Of a stretch of 64,000 bases of DNA, positions 1-8,090 are shown piece after piece (within the stretch, counting starts at the first letter, position 1; every line of letters begins with the position of its first letter). Origin of the DNA: Mycolicibacterium fluoranthenivorans (GTDB taxonomy: Bacteria > Actinomycetota > Actinomycetes > Mycobacteriales > Mycobacteriaceae); contig NZ_JAANOW010000002.1 in the NCBI RefSeq assembly GCF_011758805.1, positions 496,001-560,000 on the forward strand, given 5' to 3'. The notes under the pieces are model-generated. The model was not told the DNA's origin, made no database searches, and worked only from the letters and a program-made list of their open reading frames with translations. The translations under genes and the position numbers were made by a program.

Positions 1-1
1 G

Positions 2-535
2 GTGATCGATCTGCCTTTCGCGGTGTCACCGGTCGTGGTCGGCGTGGCCCTGATCCTGCTGTGGGGCAGTGCCGGTCTGCTCGGTTTCGTCGAGAACAAC
101 CTCGGCTTCAAGATCATCTTCGGTCTGCCCGGGATCGTGCTCGCCAGCATCTTCGTCACCGTTCCGTTCGTCATCCGTGAGGTCGAACCGGTGCTGCACG
201 AACTGGGTACCGACCAGGAAGAGGCGGCCTCCACCCTGGGCTCGCGGTGGTGGCAGACGTTCTGGCGGATCACGCTGCCGTCCATCCGGTGGGGTCTGAC
301 CTACGGCATCGTGCTCACCATTGCGCGCACCCTCGGCGAGTTCGGCGCCGTCATCATGGTGTCGTCCAATCTGCCGGGGACCTCGCAGACCCTGACCCTG
401 CTGGTGGCCGATCGGTACAGCCGCGGCCAGGAGTACGGCGCCTACGCGGTCTCGACACTGTTGATGACGGTCGCCGTCATCGTGCTCGTCGTTCAGGTGA
501 TTCTCGACGCCCGGCGTGCCCGGGCGGCAAAATAG
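2..535 (+). CDS. cysW: Sulfate ABC transporter permease CysW (5'-partial)
   Basis: This is the C-terminal part of an inner-membrane permease of the sulfate/thiosulfate importer; the open frame runs in from before the window, so the true start is not visible. It shows hydrophobic membrane segments and the EAA loop that docks on the ATPase ([21 protein letters not shown], about residues 75-95 of the visible part), followed by [12 protein letters not shown], typical of CysT/CysW. The gene is followed 17 nt later by cysA, matching the subI-cysT-cysW-cysA order known in mycobacteria. CysW rather than CysT is inferred from its position directly before cysA. Confidence 0.9.
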   Translation: MIDLPFAVSPVVVGVALILLWGSAGLLGFVENNLGFKIIFGLPGIVLASIFVTVPFVIREVEPVLHELGTDQEEAASTLGSRWWQTFWRITLPSIRWGLTYGIVLTIARTLGEFGAVIMVSSNLPGTSQTLTLLVADRYSRGQEYGAYAVSTLLMTVAVIVLVVQVILDARRARAAK

Positions 536-552
536 GGCCCCTAGGAGACACA

Positions 553-1602
553 GTGACCCCCAAAGAGACAACCAACGCCATCACCGTCAAGGGCGCCAAC
601 AAGCGCTATGGCGACTTCGTGGCCCTCGACAACATCGATTTCGTCGTGCCGGAGGGGTCACTGACCGCTCTGCTGGGGCCCAGCGGATCGGGCAAGTCCA
701 CCCTGCTGCGGGCGATCGCCGGTCTGGACGTTCCGGACAGCGGCGTCATCACCATCAAGGGCGAGGATGTCACCGGAGTCCCGCCGCAGCGGCGCGGTAT
801 CGGCTTCGTCTTCCAGCACTACGCCGCGTTCAAACACCTCACGGTGCGGGACAACGTGGCGTTCGGCCTCAAGATCCGCAAGCGGCCGAAGGCCGAGATC
901 AAGGACAAGGTCGACAACCTGCTGGAGGTGGTCGGTCTGGCCGGCTTCCAGACCCGCTACCCGAATCAGCTCTCCGGCGGTCAGCGCCAGCGGATGGCCC
1001 TGGCCCGCGCGCTCGCGGTGGATCCGCAGGTGCTGTTGCTCGACGAGCCCTTCGGAGCGCTGGACGCGAAGGTGCGTGAGGACCTGCGGGCCTGGTTGCG
1101 CCGGCTGCACGACGAGGTCCACGTCACCACGGTGCTCGTGACCCACGACCAGGCCGAGGCGCTGGATGTGGCCGACCGGATCGCCGTGCTCAACAAGGGC
1201 CGCATCGAGCAGGTCGGTTCGCCCACCGAGGTCTATGACGAACCGGCCAACGGGTTCGTGATGTCCTTCCTCGGCGCGGTGTCCTCGGTCAACGGTTCAC
1301 TGGTGCGCCCGCATGACATCCGGGTGGGCCGCAACCCGGAGCTGGCCATCGCCAGTGATGACCCGAATGTCGCCGCCACCGGGGTGATCCGGGCGGTCAT
1401 CGACCGGATCGTGGTGCTGGGCTTCGAGGTGCGTGTCGAGCTGACCAGCGCGACCGACAACACGCCGTTCACCGCGCAGATCACCCGTGGTGACGCGGAG
1501 GCGCTCGGCCTCAAGCACGGTGACACCGTGTACGTGCGGGCCACCCGCGTGCCGAATCTGGCGGGCGACACTCCACCGGCGCAAGCGCTGTCCAGCGTGT
1601 AG
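553..1602 (+). CDS. cysA: Sulfate ABC transporter ATP-binding protein CysA
   Basis: A 349-residue ATPase that powers sulfate/thiosulfate import with CysT/CysW. Walker [10 protein letters not shown] is near residue 41, the signature [15 protein letters not shown] near 140, Walker [13 protein letters not shown] near 159 and the H-loop VTHDQAEAL near 197. The last third is the TOBE-like regulatory region. The GTG start at 553 is chosen because AGGAG lies at 543-547 and the protein then begins like other CysA proteins; the frame stays open upstream, but that part overlaps cysW and is not conserved. Its stop abuts the stop of the convergent sirB gene with no spacer. Confidence 0.95.
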   Translation: MTPKETTNAITVKGANKRYGDFVALDNIDFVVPEGSLTALLGPSGSGKSTLLRAIAGLDVPDSGVITIKGEDVTGVPPQRRGIGFVFQHYAAFKHLTVRDNVAFGLKIRKRPKAEIKDKVDNLLEVVGLAGFQTRYPNQLSGGQRQRMALARALAVDPQVLLLDEPFGALDAKVREDLRAWLRRLHDEVHVTTVLVTHDQAEALDVADRIAVLNKGRIEQVGSPTEVYDEPANGFVMSFLGAVSSVNGSLVRPHDIRVGRNPELAIASDDPNVAATGVIRAVIDRIVVLGFEVRVELTSATDNTPFTAQITRGDAEALGLKHGDTVYVRATRVPNLAGDTPPAQALSSV

Positions 1603-2304
1603 TCAGGCCGCGGCGCGGGTGCTGCAGACGGCGTCGAAGCGGTCCAGCACCGTGTCGGCGACCAGTCGGTGCGGCCCGAGCGGCGACGCCATCGGGATGC
1701 CCCGTGCGGCGGCGAATGCCGCCACCCGATCGGTGATCCGGCCGTGGGCCAAGAACCACGGTGCGATGACGAGCCGGGTGGCACCGCGAGCCCGCAGCCG
1801 GTCGGCGATCTCGGCCAGGTTCGGGTGCGGTCCGGCCGCGAACGCGGTGGCCGCCGTCCACCGGGTGTGGGCCACCAGCTGTTCGGCAACGGTCTCGGTG
1901 CGCGAATTCGCTTCGGCGCGTGAGGAACCCACTGCCGTGACCATGACCCCGACGCCGTCGAGCCGGGACACGCCGGCTTCGGCGATCCGCCGCCGGAGCA
2001 CCGCGACCAGCTGGTCGTCCTCGCCGAGGACATCGGCCTGGCGGGCGGCGACACCGGACTCGGCGATCATCGCGGGGATGTCCTGGCGCGCATGGTAGGC
2101 GTCCGCGAGGAGCAGCGGGGTGACCACCGCGCCGTCGCCGGCCGTGCGCAGCACGTCGGTCAGACTGGGTGAATTCTGCTCGCAGAATGCAGGTCTGACA
2201 TCGATACCGGGCCGGATCCGACGGATGGTGTCGGCCACCGCGTGCGTCGTCGCCGCGGAGCGCGGGTCGGCGCTACCGTGGGCGGTCAGGACGAGGATGC
2301 TCAC
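1603..2304 (-). CDS. sirB: Sirohydrochlorin ferrochelatase SirB/CbiX-like
   Basis: A 233-residue CbiX/SirB family chelatase, the orthologue by position of M. tuberculosis Rv2393. It probably inserts iron into sirohydrochlorin to give siroheme, the cofactor of the adjacent sulfite reductase. The N-terminal half has LTAHGSADPR with the metal-binding His; the C-terminal half has APWFLAHGRITDR with a second conserved His, so this is the two-repeat form. The GTG start at 2304 is chosen over an upstream in-frame start because it puts the beta strand SILVLTAHGS at the N-terminus and leaves 10 nt after cysH. It is the last gene of sirA-cysH-sirB. Confidence 0.9.
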   Translation of the reverse strand: MSILVLTAHGSADPRSAATTHAVADTIRRIRPGIDVRPAFCEQNSPSLTDVLRTAGDGAVVTPLLLADAYHARQDIPAMIAESGVAARQADVLGEDDQLVAVLRRRIAEAGVSRLDGVGVMVTAVGSSRAEANSRTETVAEQLVAHTRWTAATAFAAGPHPNLAEIADRLRARGATRLVIAPWFLAHGRITDRVAAFAAARGIPMASPLGPHRLVADTVLDRFDAVCSTRAAA

Positions 2305-2314
2305 TGGGGCCTCT

Positions 2315-3016
2315 TCAGGATGCGTGCAGACCGCATTCGGTCTTGGCCTGCCCGGCCCAGCGACCGCTGCGCGGGTCGGCGCCCTCGACGGGCTTGCTGG
2401 TGCACGGCGCGCACCCGATCGACGGATACCCTTCGTAGACAAGGGGATTGACCAAGATGTCGTGGGCTTCGATATAGGCCTGCATCTCGTCGTCGCTCCA
2501 CGCGGCGAGGGGATTGATCTTCACCAGGCCGAACGCCTTGTCGAAGCTGATCAGCGGTGCGTTGGCCCGGGTGGGGGCCTCCACCCGGCGGATACCCGTG
2601 ACCCAGGCGGCGTAACCCTGCAGAGCTTTGCTCAGCGGCTGCACCTTGCGCAGCCGGCAGCACTCCGCGGCGTCGCGGGCGAACAGATCCTTGCCGAGCA
2701 ACCGGTCCTGTTCGGCGACGCTCTGTTCGGGTCCGACGTTCACCACATGGACGTCGTAGACCGCCTCCACCGCGTCGCGGGTGCCGATGGTCTCGGCGAA
2801 GTGGTAGCCGGTGTCCAGGAACAGCACGTCCACACCGGGGCGCACCTTGGCCGCCATCTCGACCAGCACGGCATCCTGCATATTGGAGGCCACCACGTAC
2901 TGGCCCGCGAAATGCTCGTCGGTCCAGCGCAGCAGGTCCTCGGCGCTGGCACCGTCCAATTCCGCCGCGCCGCGTTCGGCCAGCTCGATCAGGTCGTGTT
3001 CGGTTCGCACACTCAC
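2315..3016 (-). CDS. cysH: Adenylyl-sulfate (APS) reductase CysH
   Basis: A 233-residue cytoplasmic enzyme that reduces adenosine 5'-phosphosulfate to sulfite with thioredoxin. The paired cysteines ECCRLRKVQPL and GCAPCTSKP are the [4Fe-4S] ligands that mark the APS-specific (assimilatory bacterial) form rather than the PAPS form, and the C-terminal ECGLH carries the catalytic cysteine. The P-loop-like region is around SNMQDAVL. The start is GTG, 4 nt after the sirA stop, indicating one operon. Product sulfite goes to SirA. Confidence 0.96.
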   Translation of the reverse strand: MSVRTEHDLIELAERGAAELDGASAEDLLRWTDEHFAGQYVVASNMQDAVLVEMAAKVRPGVDVLFLDTGYHFAETIGTRDAVEAVYDVHVVNVGPEQSVAEQDRLLGKDLFARDAAECCRLRKVQPLSKALQGYAAWVTGIRRVEAPTRANAPLISFDKAFGLVKINPLAAWSDDEMQAYIEAHDILVNPLVYEGYPSIGCAPCTSKPVEGADPRSGRWAGQAKTECGLHAS

Positions 3017-3020
3017 AGCA

Positions 3021-4712
3021 TCACCTCAAGTCAGCTTCGTCGGCTCGCACCGCCCACTGAGCGAAACGCTCACCGGGCTCGCGTTGTTTCACGAAGTTGC
3101 GCGCAACACGTTCGATGTACTCGCCGAGTTCGGAGGAGAGCACCTTGTGCTGGCGCAGTTTGCGCCCGAAACCGCTGTCCAGGCCCAGGCTGCCGCCCAG
3201 ATGCACCTGGAAGCCCTCCTCGGGTCCGTTCCCATCGTCGACCATCTGGCCCTTGAACCCGATATCGGCGATCTGGATGCGGGCGCACGAGTTGGGGCAG
3301 CCGTTGATGTTGACCGTGATCGGGACGTCCAGCTCGGCGTTGATGTCCTCGAGGCGCTGCTCCAGATCCGGCACCAGGCTCTGGGCCCGGACCCGGGTCT
3401 CGGCGAAGGACAGCTTGCAGAACTCGATGCCGGTGCAGGCCATCAGGTTTCGCCGCCAGTGCGACGGGGTCGAGGGCAGCCCGAGGGCGTCCAGGCCGGC
3501 CCGCAGTTCGTCGAGCTTGTTATCGGGGACGTCGAGGATGATCAGCTTCTGATACGGCGTGAAGCGGATCCGGTCCGAACCGACCGACTCGGCCAGGTCG
3601 GCGACCTTGGTCAGGATGGTGCCCGAGACCCGGCCCGCGACGGGGGCGACGCCGACGGCGTTCAGGCCGTTCTTGAGGCGCTGGACCCCGACGTGGTCGA
3701 TGGGGCGGGTCACCGGCTCGGGGGCCGGCCCGTCGAGCAGCGGTCGCTTGAGGTATTCCTGCTCGAGAACTTCCCTGAATTTCTCGACCCCCCAGTCCTT
3801 GACCAGGAACTTCAGCCGGGCCTTGGCCCGCAGGCGGCGGTAGCCGTAGTCGCGGAAGACGCTGACCACGCCCTCCCAGACATCGGGCACTTCGTCCAGC
3901 GGCACCCACGCCCCGAGACGCTGGGCCAACATCGGATTGGTCGACAGCCCACCGCCGACCCACAGGTCGAATCCGGGGCCGTGTTCTGGGTGGTTGACGC
4001 CGATGAAGGCGACGTCGTTGACCTCGTGCACCACGTCCTGCAGACCGGAGATCGCGGTCTTGAACTTGCGCGGCAGGTTGGAGTACTCCGGCTTGCCGAT
4101 ATAGCGCTTGACGATCTCGTGGATGGCCGGGGTGCCGTCGATGACCTCGTCGAGGGACTCGCCGGCCAACGGCGAACCGAGCACCACGCGCGGGCAGTCG
4201 CCGCACGCCTCGGTGGTCTGCAGGCCGACCGCATCCAGACGCCGCCAGATCTCCGGCATGTTCTCGACCTCGATCCAGTGGTACTGGATGTTCTCGCGGT
4301 CGGAGATGTCGGCGGTGTCCCTGGCGAATTCGGTGGAGATGCCACCGAGGGCGCGCAGTGCGGCCGCGGTCAGCGCGCCGCCGTCGCTGCGGACCCGCAG
4401 CATGAAGTACGAGTCCTCGAGCATGTCGGTGTTCTCGTCGCCGGTCCAGGTTCCGTCGTACCCGGGCTTGCGCTGGGTGTAGAGGCCCCACCAGCGGAAA
4501 CGGCCGCGCAGGTCACCCTTGTCGATGCTCTCGAAGCCGCCGGGGGCGTAGATGTTCTCGATCCGTGCCCGCACGTTGAGCGGGTTGTCGTCCTTCTTGG
4601 CTTGTTCGTTGGCGTTCAGCGGTTCGCGGTAACCGAGCGCCCACTGGCCCTCGCCGCGCGGTCGCTTCACCTTCGTCGGCGAGCCGACAGATGTACCGGG
4701 TGCAGTCGTCAT
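3021..4712 (-). CDS. sirA: Ferredoxin-dependent sulfite reductase SirA/NirA
   Basis: A 563-residue siroheme/[4Fe-4S] reductase that converts sulfite to sulfide using ferredoxin. Cluster ligands are Cys426, Cys432, Cys472 and Cys476 (CTGIEFCKLSF and NGCPNSCARIQ). Tyr78 (WWGLYTQR) and Cys170 (ACGDCPR) sit at a constant +9 offset from the Tyr69-Cys161 pair that is covalently crosslinked in M. tuberculosis NirA, and the four cluster cysteines show the same offset. The ATG start has AAGGAG 7 nt upstream, but this ribosome site lies inside a hairpin and follows a cysteine-rich leader ORF, so expression is probably cysteine-regulated. Confidence 0.96.
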   Translation of the reverse strand: MTTAPGTSVGSPTKVKRPRGEGQWALGYREPLNANEQAKKDDNPLNVRARIENIYAPGGFESIDKGDLRGRFRWWGLYTQRKPGYDGTWTGDENTDMLEDSYFMLRVRSDGGALTAAALRALGGISTEFARDTADISDRENIQYHWIEVENMPEIWRRLDAVGLQTTEACGDCPRVVLGSPLAGESLDEVIDGTPAIHEIVKRYIGKPEYSNLPRKFKTAISGLQDVVHEVNDVAFIGVNHPEHGPGFDLWVGGGLSTNPMLAQRLGAWVPLDEVPDVWEGVVSVFRDYGYRRLRAKARLKFLVKDWGVEKFREVLEQEYLKRPLLDGPAPEPVTRPIDHVGVQRLKNGLNAVGVAPVAGRVSGTILTKVADLAESVGSDRIRFTPYQKLIILDVPDNKLDELRAGLDALGLPSTPSHWRRNLMACTGIEFCKLSFAETRVRAQSLVPDLEQRLEDINAELDVPITVNINGCPNSCARIQIADIGFKGQMVDDGNGPEEGFQVHLGGSLGLDSGFGRKLRQHKVLSSELGEYIERVARNFVKQREPGERFAQWAVRADEADLR

Positions 4713-4717
4713 GAACG

Positions 4718-4737
4718 GGCTCCTTAGTGGAGGAGCC
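4718..4737 (-). promoter_or_regulatory. Hairpin sequestering the sirA ribosome-binding site
   Basis: On the reverse strand a perfect 7-bp inverted repeat (GGCTCCT / AGGAGCC, 6-nt loop) contains the sirA Shine-Dalgarno AAGGAG in its 3' arm. When formed it should block sirA initiation. It lies between the polycysteine leader ORF and sirA, so ribosome position on the leader could decide whether it forms. The pairing is seen directly; the regulatory role is inferred. Confidence 0.65.
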
Positions 4738-4825
4738 GGCGGAGGGATAGCGCGTGACCACCGGTGGCTGTCCGGCGGCGCAGATCCGTCGGCCAGCTGG
4801 GGTACAGGTGGACAGGTCTACAGCC

Positions 4826-4921
4826 TCAAGGCAGACAGCAACAGCTACAGGTGCGCTTGAAGTCGACATGCCGCCGAGCCACCAGAGCGATTCCGGTGGT
4901 GCTGTTGCGGGCGGCGGTCAC
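4826..4921 (-). CDS. Polycysteine leaderless leader peptide of the sirA operon
   Basis: A 31-codon GTG-started ORF upstream of sirA. The peptide ends T-C-S-C-C-C-L-P, so four of the last seven residues are cysteine. A CAGAAT -10 element (4929-4934) lies 7 nt before the GTG, which puts transcription initiation at the start codon (leaderless mRNA). This matches the published class of mycobacterial polycysteine leaderless short ORFs that act as cysteine-responsive attenuators of sulfur operons (known in M. smegmatis, including one upstream of its sirA homologue). Translation read codon by codon; function by analogy. Confidence 0.8.
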   Translation of the reverse strand: MTAARNSTTGIALVARRHVDFKRTCSCCCLP

Positions 4922-4928
4922 GCCCGAC

Positions 4929-4934
4929 ATTCTG
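4929..4934 (-). promoter_or_regulatory. -10 element of the sirA leader (leaderless promoter)
   Basis: CAGAAT on the reverse strand, one base from the mycobacterial TANNNT consensus, 7 nt before the GTG of the polycysteine leader. The spacing fits transcription starting on the G of the start codon. No clear -35 is visible. Confidence 0.5.
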
Positions 4935-5013
4935 CCACGACCCGCGCCATCAGCCCTAACCGGGCCAGATTTGCGATCTAGGTGCGTAAAACCTGTTCTG
5001 GGACACTGGTGAC

Positions 5014-6147
5014 ATGAGCGCGCCGTCGGGATCTTTCGGGATCTACATCCATGTGCCGTTCTGCGCGAGCCGCTGCGGATACTGCGATTTCAACACCTAC
5101 ACACCCGCCGAGCTGGGCGGGTCCAACCCGCAGGGCTGGCTGGCGGCGGTGCGCATCGAGCTCGAACTGGCGGCGCAGCAGGTCGGACCGCGCCCGGTGG
5201 ACACCGTCTTCGTGGGCGGCGGCACCCCCACCATGCTCGGCGCCGACGGTCTGGCCGCGGTGCTCGACGCCGTCCGGGAGCGTTTCACCCTGGCGCCCGG
5301 CGCCGAGGTGACCACCGAGGCCAACCCGGAATCCAGTTCGCCGGCGCTGTTCGCCCGGCTGCGGGCCGCCGGCTACACCCGGATCTCGCTGGGCATGCAG
5401 TCGGCCGCCCCGCACGTGCTGGCGGTGCTGGACCGGGTGCACTCGGCCGGCCGCGCGCCCGCCGCGGCCGTGGAGGCGCGGGCCGAGGGGTTCGAGCATG
5501 TGAATCTCGATCTGATCTACGGCACGCCGGGGGAGACCGACGACGACCTGCGCCGCTCGGTGGAGGTGGCGCTGTCCGCCGGGGTCGACCATGTCTCGGC
5601 CTATGCGCTGGTCGTGGAGGAGGGCACCGCGCTGGCCCGGCGGGTGCGTCGCGGCGAGTTGCCCGCCCCGGACAACGACGTCCTGGCCGAGCGCTACGAG
5701 CTGCTCGACACGCAGCTGTCGGCCGCCGGGCTGCAGTGGTACGAGGTGTCCAACTGGAGTGCGCCGGGCGGGGAGTGTCGGCACAATCTGGGCTACTGGG
5801 ATGGCGGCGAGTGGTGGGGTGCAGGCCCGGGTGCGCACGGTTTCGTCGGCTCGACGCGGTGGTGGAATATCAAGCACCCCAACGCTTATGCGCAGGCGCT
5901 GACCGAACGCCGGCTGCCCGTCGCCGATTCGGAGGATCTCGATGACGCGGCGCGGCACACCGAGGACGTGATGCTGCGGCTGCGGTTGCGCAGCGGTCTG
6001 CCGGTCGCGGTGCTGTCCCCGGACGAGCGCCACCGGGCCGAGGTGGCCATCGATGACGGATTGGTGGTCCGGGCCGCCGACCGGTTGGTACTCACCGACC
6101 CGGGCCGGCTGTTGGCCGATGCCGTGGTGCGCACGCTGCTGGACTGA
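5014..6147 (+). CDS. hemW: HemW-like radical SAM protein (heme chaperone / HemN family)
   Basis: A 377-residue radical SAM protein, orthologous by position to Rv2388c (annotated hemN). The [4Fe-4S] motif is CASRCGYCDF (CxxxCxxC) near residue 18; the extra cysteine two residues after the last ligand, present in genuine coproporphyrinogen dehydrogenase HemN, is replaced by Phe. This favours a HemW heme-insertion role over HemN catalysis. GGGTPTML and the SAM-binding region follow. The ATG at 5014 starts directly before the conserved strand. It is divergent from the sirA leader. Confidence 0.88.
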   Translation: MSAPSGSFGIYIHVPFCASRCGYCDFNTYTPAELGGSNPQGWLAAVRIELELAAQQVGPRPVDTVFVGGGTPTMLGADGLAAVLDAVRERFTLAPGAEVTTEANPESSSPALFARLRAAGYTRISLGMQSAAPHVLAVLDRVHSAGRAPAAAVEARAEGFEHVNLDLIYGTPGETDDDLRRSVEVALSAGVDHVSAYALVVEEGTALARRVRRGELPAPDNDVLAERYELLDTQLSAAGLQWYEVSNWSAPGGECRHNLGYWDGGEWWGAGPGAHGFVGSTRWWNIKHPNAYAQALTERRLPVADSEDLDDAARHTEDVMLRLRLRSGLPVAVLSPDERHRAEVAIDDGLVVRAADRLVLTDPGRLLADAVVRTLLD

Positions 6148-6181
6148 GCGGTCTGGTACCGATCGCGGTCAGGTTAGGGTG

Positions 6182-6200
6182 TTAGGTAACCCTTGCCTAT
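6182..6200 (+). promoter_or_regulatory. Candidate IdeR iron box upstream of the ABC pair
   Basis: TTAGGTAACCCTTGCCTAT matches about 13 of 19 positions of the IdeR consensus palindrome, with both outer arms (TTAGG and CCTA) conserved. It ends 9 nt before the ATG of the first transporter gene, where bound IdeR-Fe would block transcription. A second TTAGGGT half-site just upstream overlaps it. It suggests iron repression of the transporter. Confidence 0.55.
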
Positions 6201-6209
6201 GGAGCGTGG

Positions 6210-8090
6210 ATGACCACACTGCAGCCGGTGCTCGACGGCGCCGGAACGACGCCACCACAGCCGCCCCGGGTGACCGCGACGTACACCCGACTCGCCGCGC
6301 GGCAGGCGGCTCGGGCCGACGCGCTGGCGCTCAAGGCGCTGCTCGCGCCGGCGACCGGGCGCACCCGCATCGCCCAACTGCTGACCCTGATCGCGTCGGC
6401 CGCCACCGTGGTGCCGTTCATCGGCATCGTCGAGATCGGCCGCACCCTGGTGGCCGGCAGCACGGCGGACACCTCGCGGATCTGGACCATCGTCGCCGTC
6501 GTGATCGGCGCCCTGCTCGTCCGGACCTGGGCCAGCGGCACCGCCCTGACACTCACCCATCTCGCCGACGGTGACCTGCAACGCTCCCTGCGCCGGCGCA
6601 TCGTGGACACCTTGGGCCGGCTGCCGCTGGGCTGGTTCAACGGCACCTCCTCGGGCGAGGTCCGCAAGGCCGTCCAGCAGGACGTCGCGGAACTGCACTT
6701 CCTGGTCGCGCATGCGGCGGTGGAGAACACCGGCGCGCTGGCCACCCCGATATTCGGGCTGGCCTACTGCTTCTCGCTGGACTGGCGGCTGGGGCTGCTG
6801 GCCATCGGCACCGCACCGGTCTATCTGTTGGTCTACCTGTGGCTGGGTCGCGATGTCCGGGTGCAGATGGAGCGGATGAACGCGGGCCTCGCGCGGATCA
6901 GCGCCACCATCGTCGAGTTCATCGCCGGTGTCGCCGTGGTCAAGACGTTCGGTGAGACGGGTCGGGCGCACCAGCGGTTCGCCGACGCGGCCGAGGAATT
7001 CAACGACGGATTCGCCGAGTGGATGGGTCCCATGGTCCGGGTCAAGGCGGCGTCGTCGATCTTCATCGAGGCGCCCACGGTGCTGCTGGTGAACCTGGCC
7101 GGCGGGTACTGGTTGGTGCGCAGCGGCTGGGTGGCGCCGATCGACGTGCTCGGCTCGACACTGGTGGCGATGACCATTCCCGCCGCGGTGTTGGCCGTCG
7201 GCTACTCCGCCGGTATCCGCACACAGGCCCAGGCCGCCGCCGGCCGGCTGGTCCGGCTGCTCGATCAGCCGAAGTTGAAGGTTTCCACCAATCCGAAACT
7301 GCCGCAGGGCAACTCGGTTGAGTTCGACGGCGTCAGCTTCAGCTATGACGGAACGAGCACGGTGCTGCACGAGGTGGATCTGACCCTGGAGCCCGCCACC
7401 GTGACCGCGCTGGTCGGCGCCTCGGGCAGCGGCAAGTCCACCCTGGCCACCCTGGTGCCGCGGTTCCACGATGCGACCGCGGGCACCGTCCGCGTCGGCG
7501 GTGTCGATGTGCGTGAGATCGATCCCGCCGTGCTGTACCGGCACGTCGGCTTCGTGCTGCAGGACGTGCAACTGCTCGGTGTCAGCGTGGCCGACAACAT
7601 CCGGCTGGGGCGTCCCGGCGCCACCAGCGAGGAGGTCTATCAGGCGGCCGAGGCCGCCCATGTGCACGACCGGATCCTGGCGCTGCCCCGGGGCTACGAC
7701 TCGGTGGTGGGCGAGGACGCACACTTCTCCGGCGGGGAGGCACAGCGGGTCAGCATCGCCCGTGCCCTGCTGGCCGACACCCCGGTGCTGGTGCTCGACG
7801 AGGCGACGGCCTCGGCGGATCCGGACTCCGAGGCGCAGATCCAGGCCGCGCTGTCACGGCTGATCGCCGGCCGCACGGTCCTGGTGATCGCCCACCGGCT
7901 GGGCTCGATCGTCGGCGCGGACAACATCGTCGTCCTCGATGCCGGCCGCGTCGTCGAACAGGGCCGGCATGACGAGCTGCTCGCCCGCGGCGGTCGGTAC
8001 GCCGCGATGTGGCACGTGTACACCGATGGCAACCCTGAACCTGTGCCGTCGCTGCGCTCGCCCGAGCAGAACGTGGAGGGTGCACGATGA
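6210..8090 (+). CDS. IrtA-like siderophore ABC transporter (TMD-NBD), lacking the SIP domain
   Basis: A 626-residue half-transporter: about 50-320 is a type IV exporter-fold membrane domain and 370-610 an ATPase (Walker A GASGSGKST near 403, signature FSGGEAQRVSIARAL near 505, Walker B VLVLDEATASAD near 527). Partner is the next gene (4-nt ATGA overlap). Sequence style and location in a mycobactin locus resemble IrtA, but M. tuberculosis IrtA is about 860 residues because of an N-terminal FAD-binding siderophore-interaction domain, which is absent here. That makes it closer in architecture to YbtP. Import of ferri-mycobactin or carboxymycobactin is inferred. The ATG follows GGAG at 6201 and an iron box. 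Confidence 0.85.
   Translation: MTTLQPVLDGAGTTPPQPPRVTATYTRLAARQAARADALALKALLAPATGRTRIAQLLTLIASAATVVPFIGIVEIGRTLVAGSTADTSRIWTIVAVVIGALLVRTWASGTALTLTHLADGDLQRSLRRRIVDTLGRLPLGWFNGTSSGEVRKAVQQDVAELHFLVAHAAVENTGALATPIFGLAYCFSLDWRLGLLAIGTAPVYLLVYLWLGRDVRVQMERMNAGLARISATIVEFIAGVAVVKTFGETGRAHQRFADAAEEFNDGFAEWMGPMVRVKAASSIFIEAPTVLLVNLAGGYWLVRSGWVAPIDVLGSTLVAMTIPAAVLAVGYSAGIRTQAQAAAGRLVRLLDQPKLKVSTNPKLPQGNSVEFDGVSFSYDGTSTVLHEVDLTLEPATVTALVGASGSGKSTLATLVPRFHDATAGTVRVGGVDVREIDPAVLYRHVGFVLQDVQLLGVSVADNIRLGRPGATSEEVYQAAEAAHVHDRILALPRGYDSVVGEDAHFSGGEAQRVSIARALLADTPVLVLDEATASADPDSEAQIQAALSRLIAGRTVLVIAHRLGSIVGADNIVVLDAGRVVEQGRHDELLARGGRYAAMWHVYTDGNPEPVPSLRSPEQNVEGAR

Noticed and set aside
247..552. In-frame upstream extension of cysA
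   Set aside because: It overlaps cysW in another frame, has a shadow-like composition, and a good ribosome site supports the GTG at 553.
4513..4869. 118-codon reverse ORF across the sirA leader and start
   Set aside because: It is another frame of the leader and sirA 5' end; the polycysteine frame and sirA itself explain this stretch.
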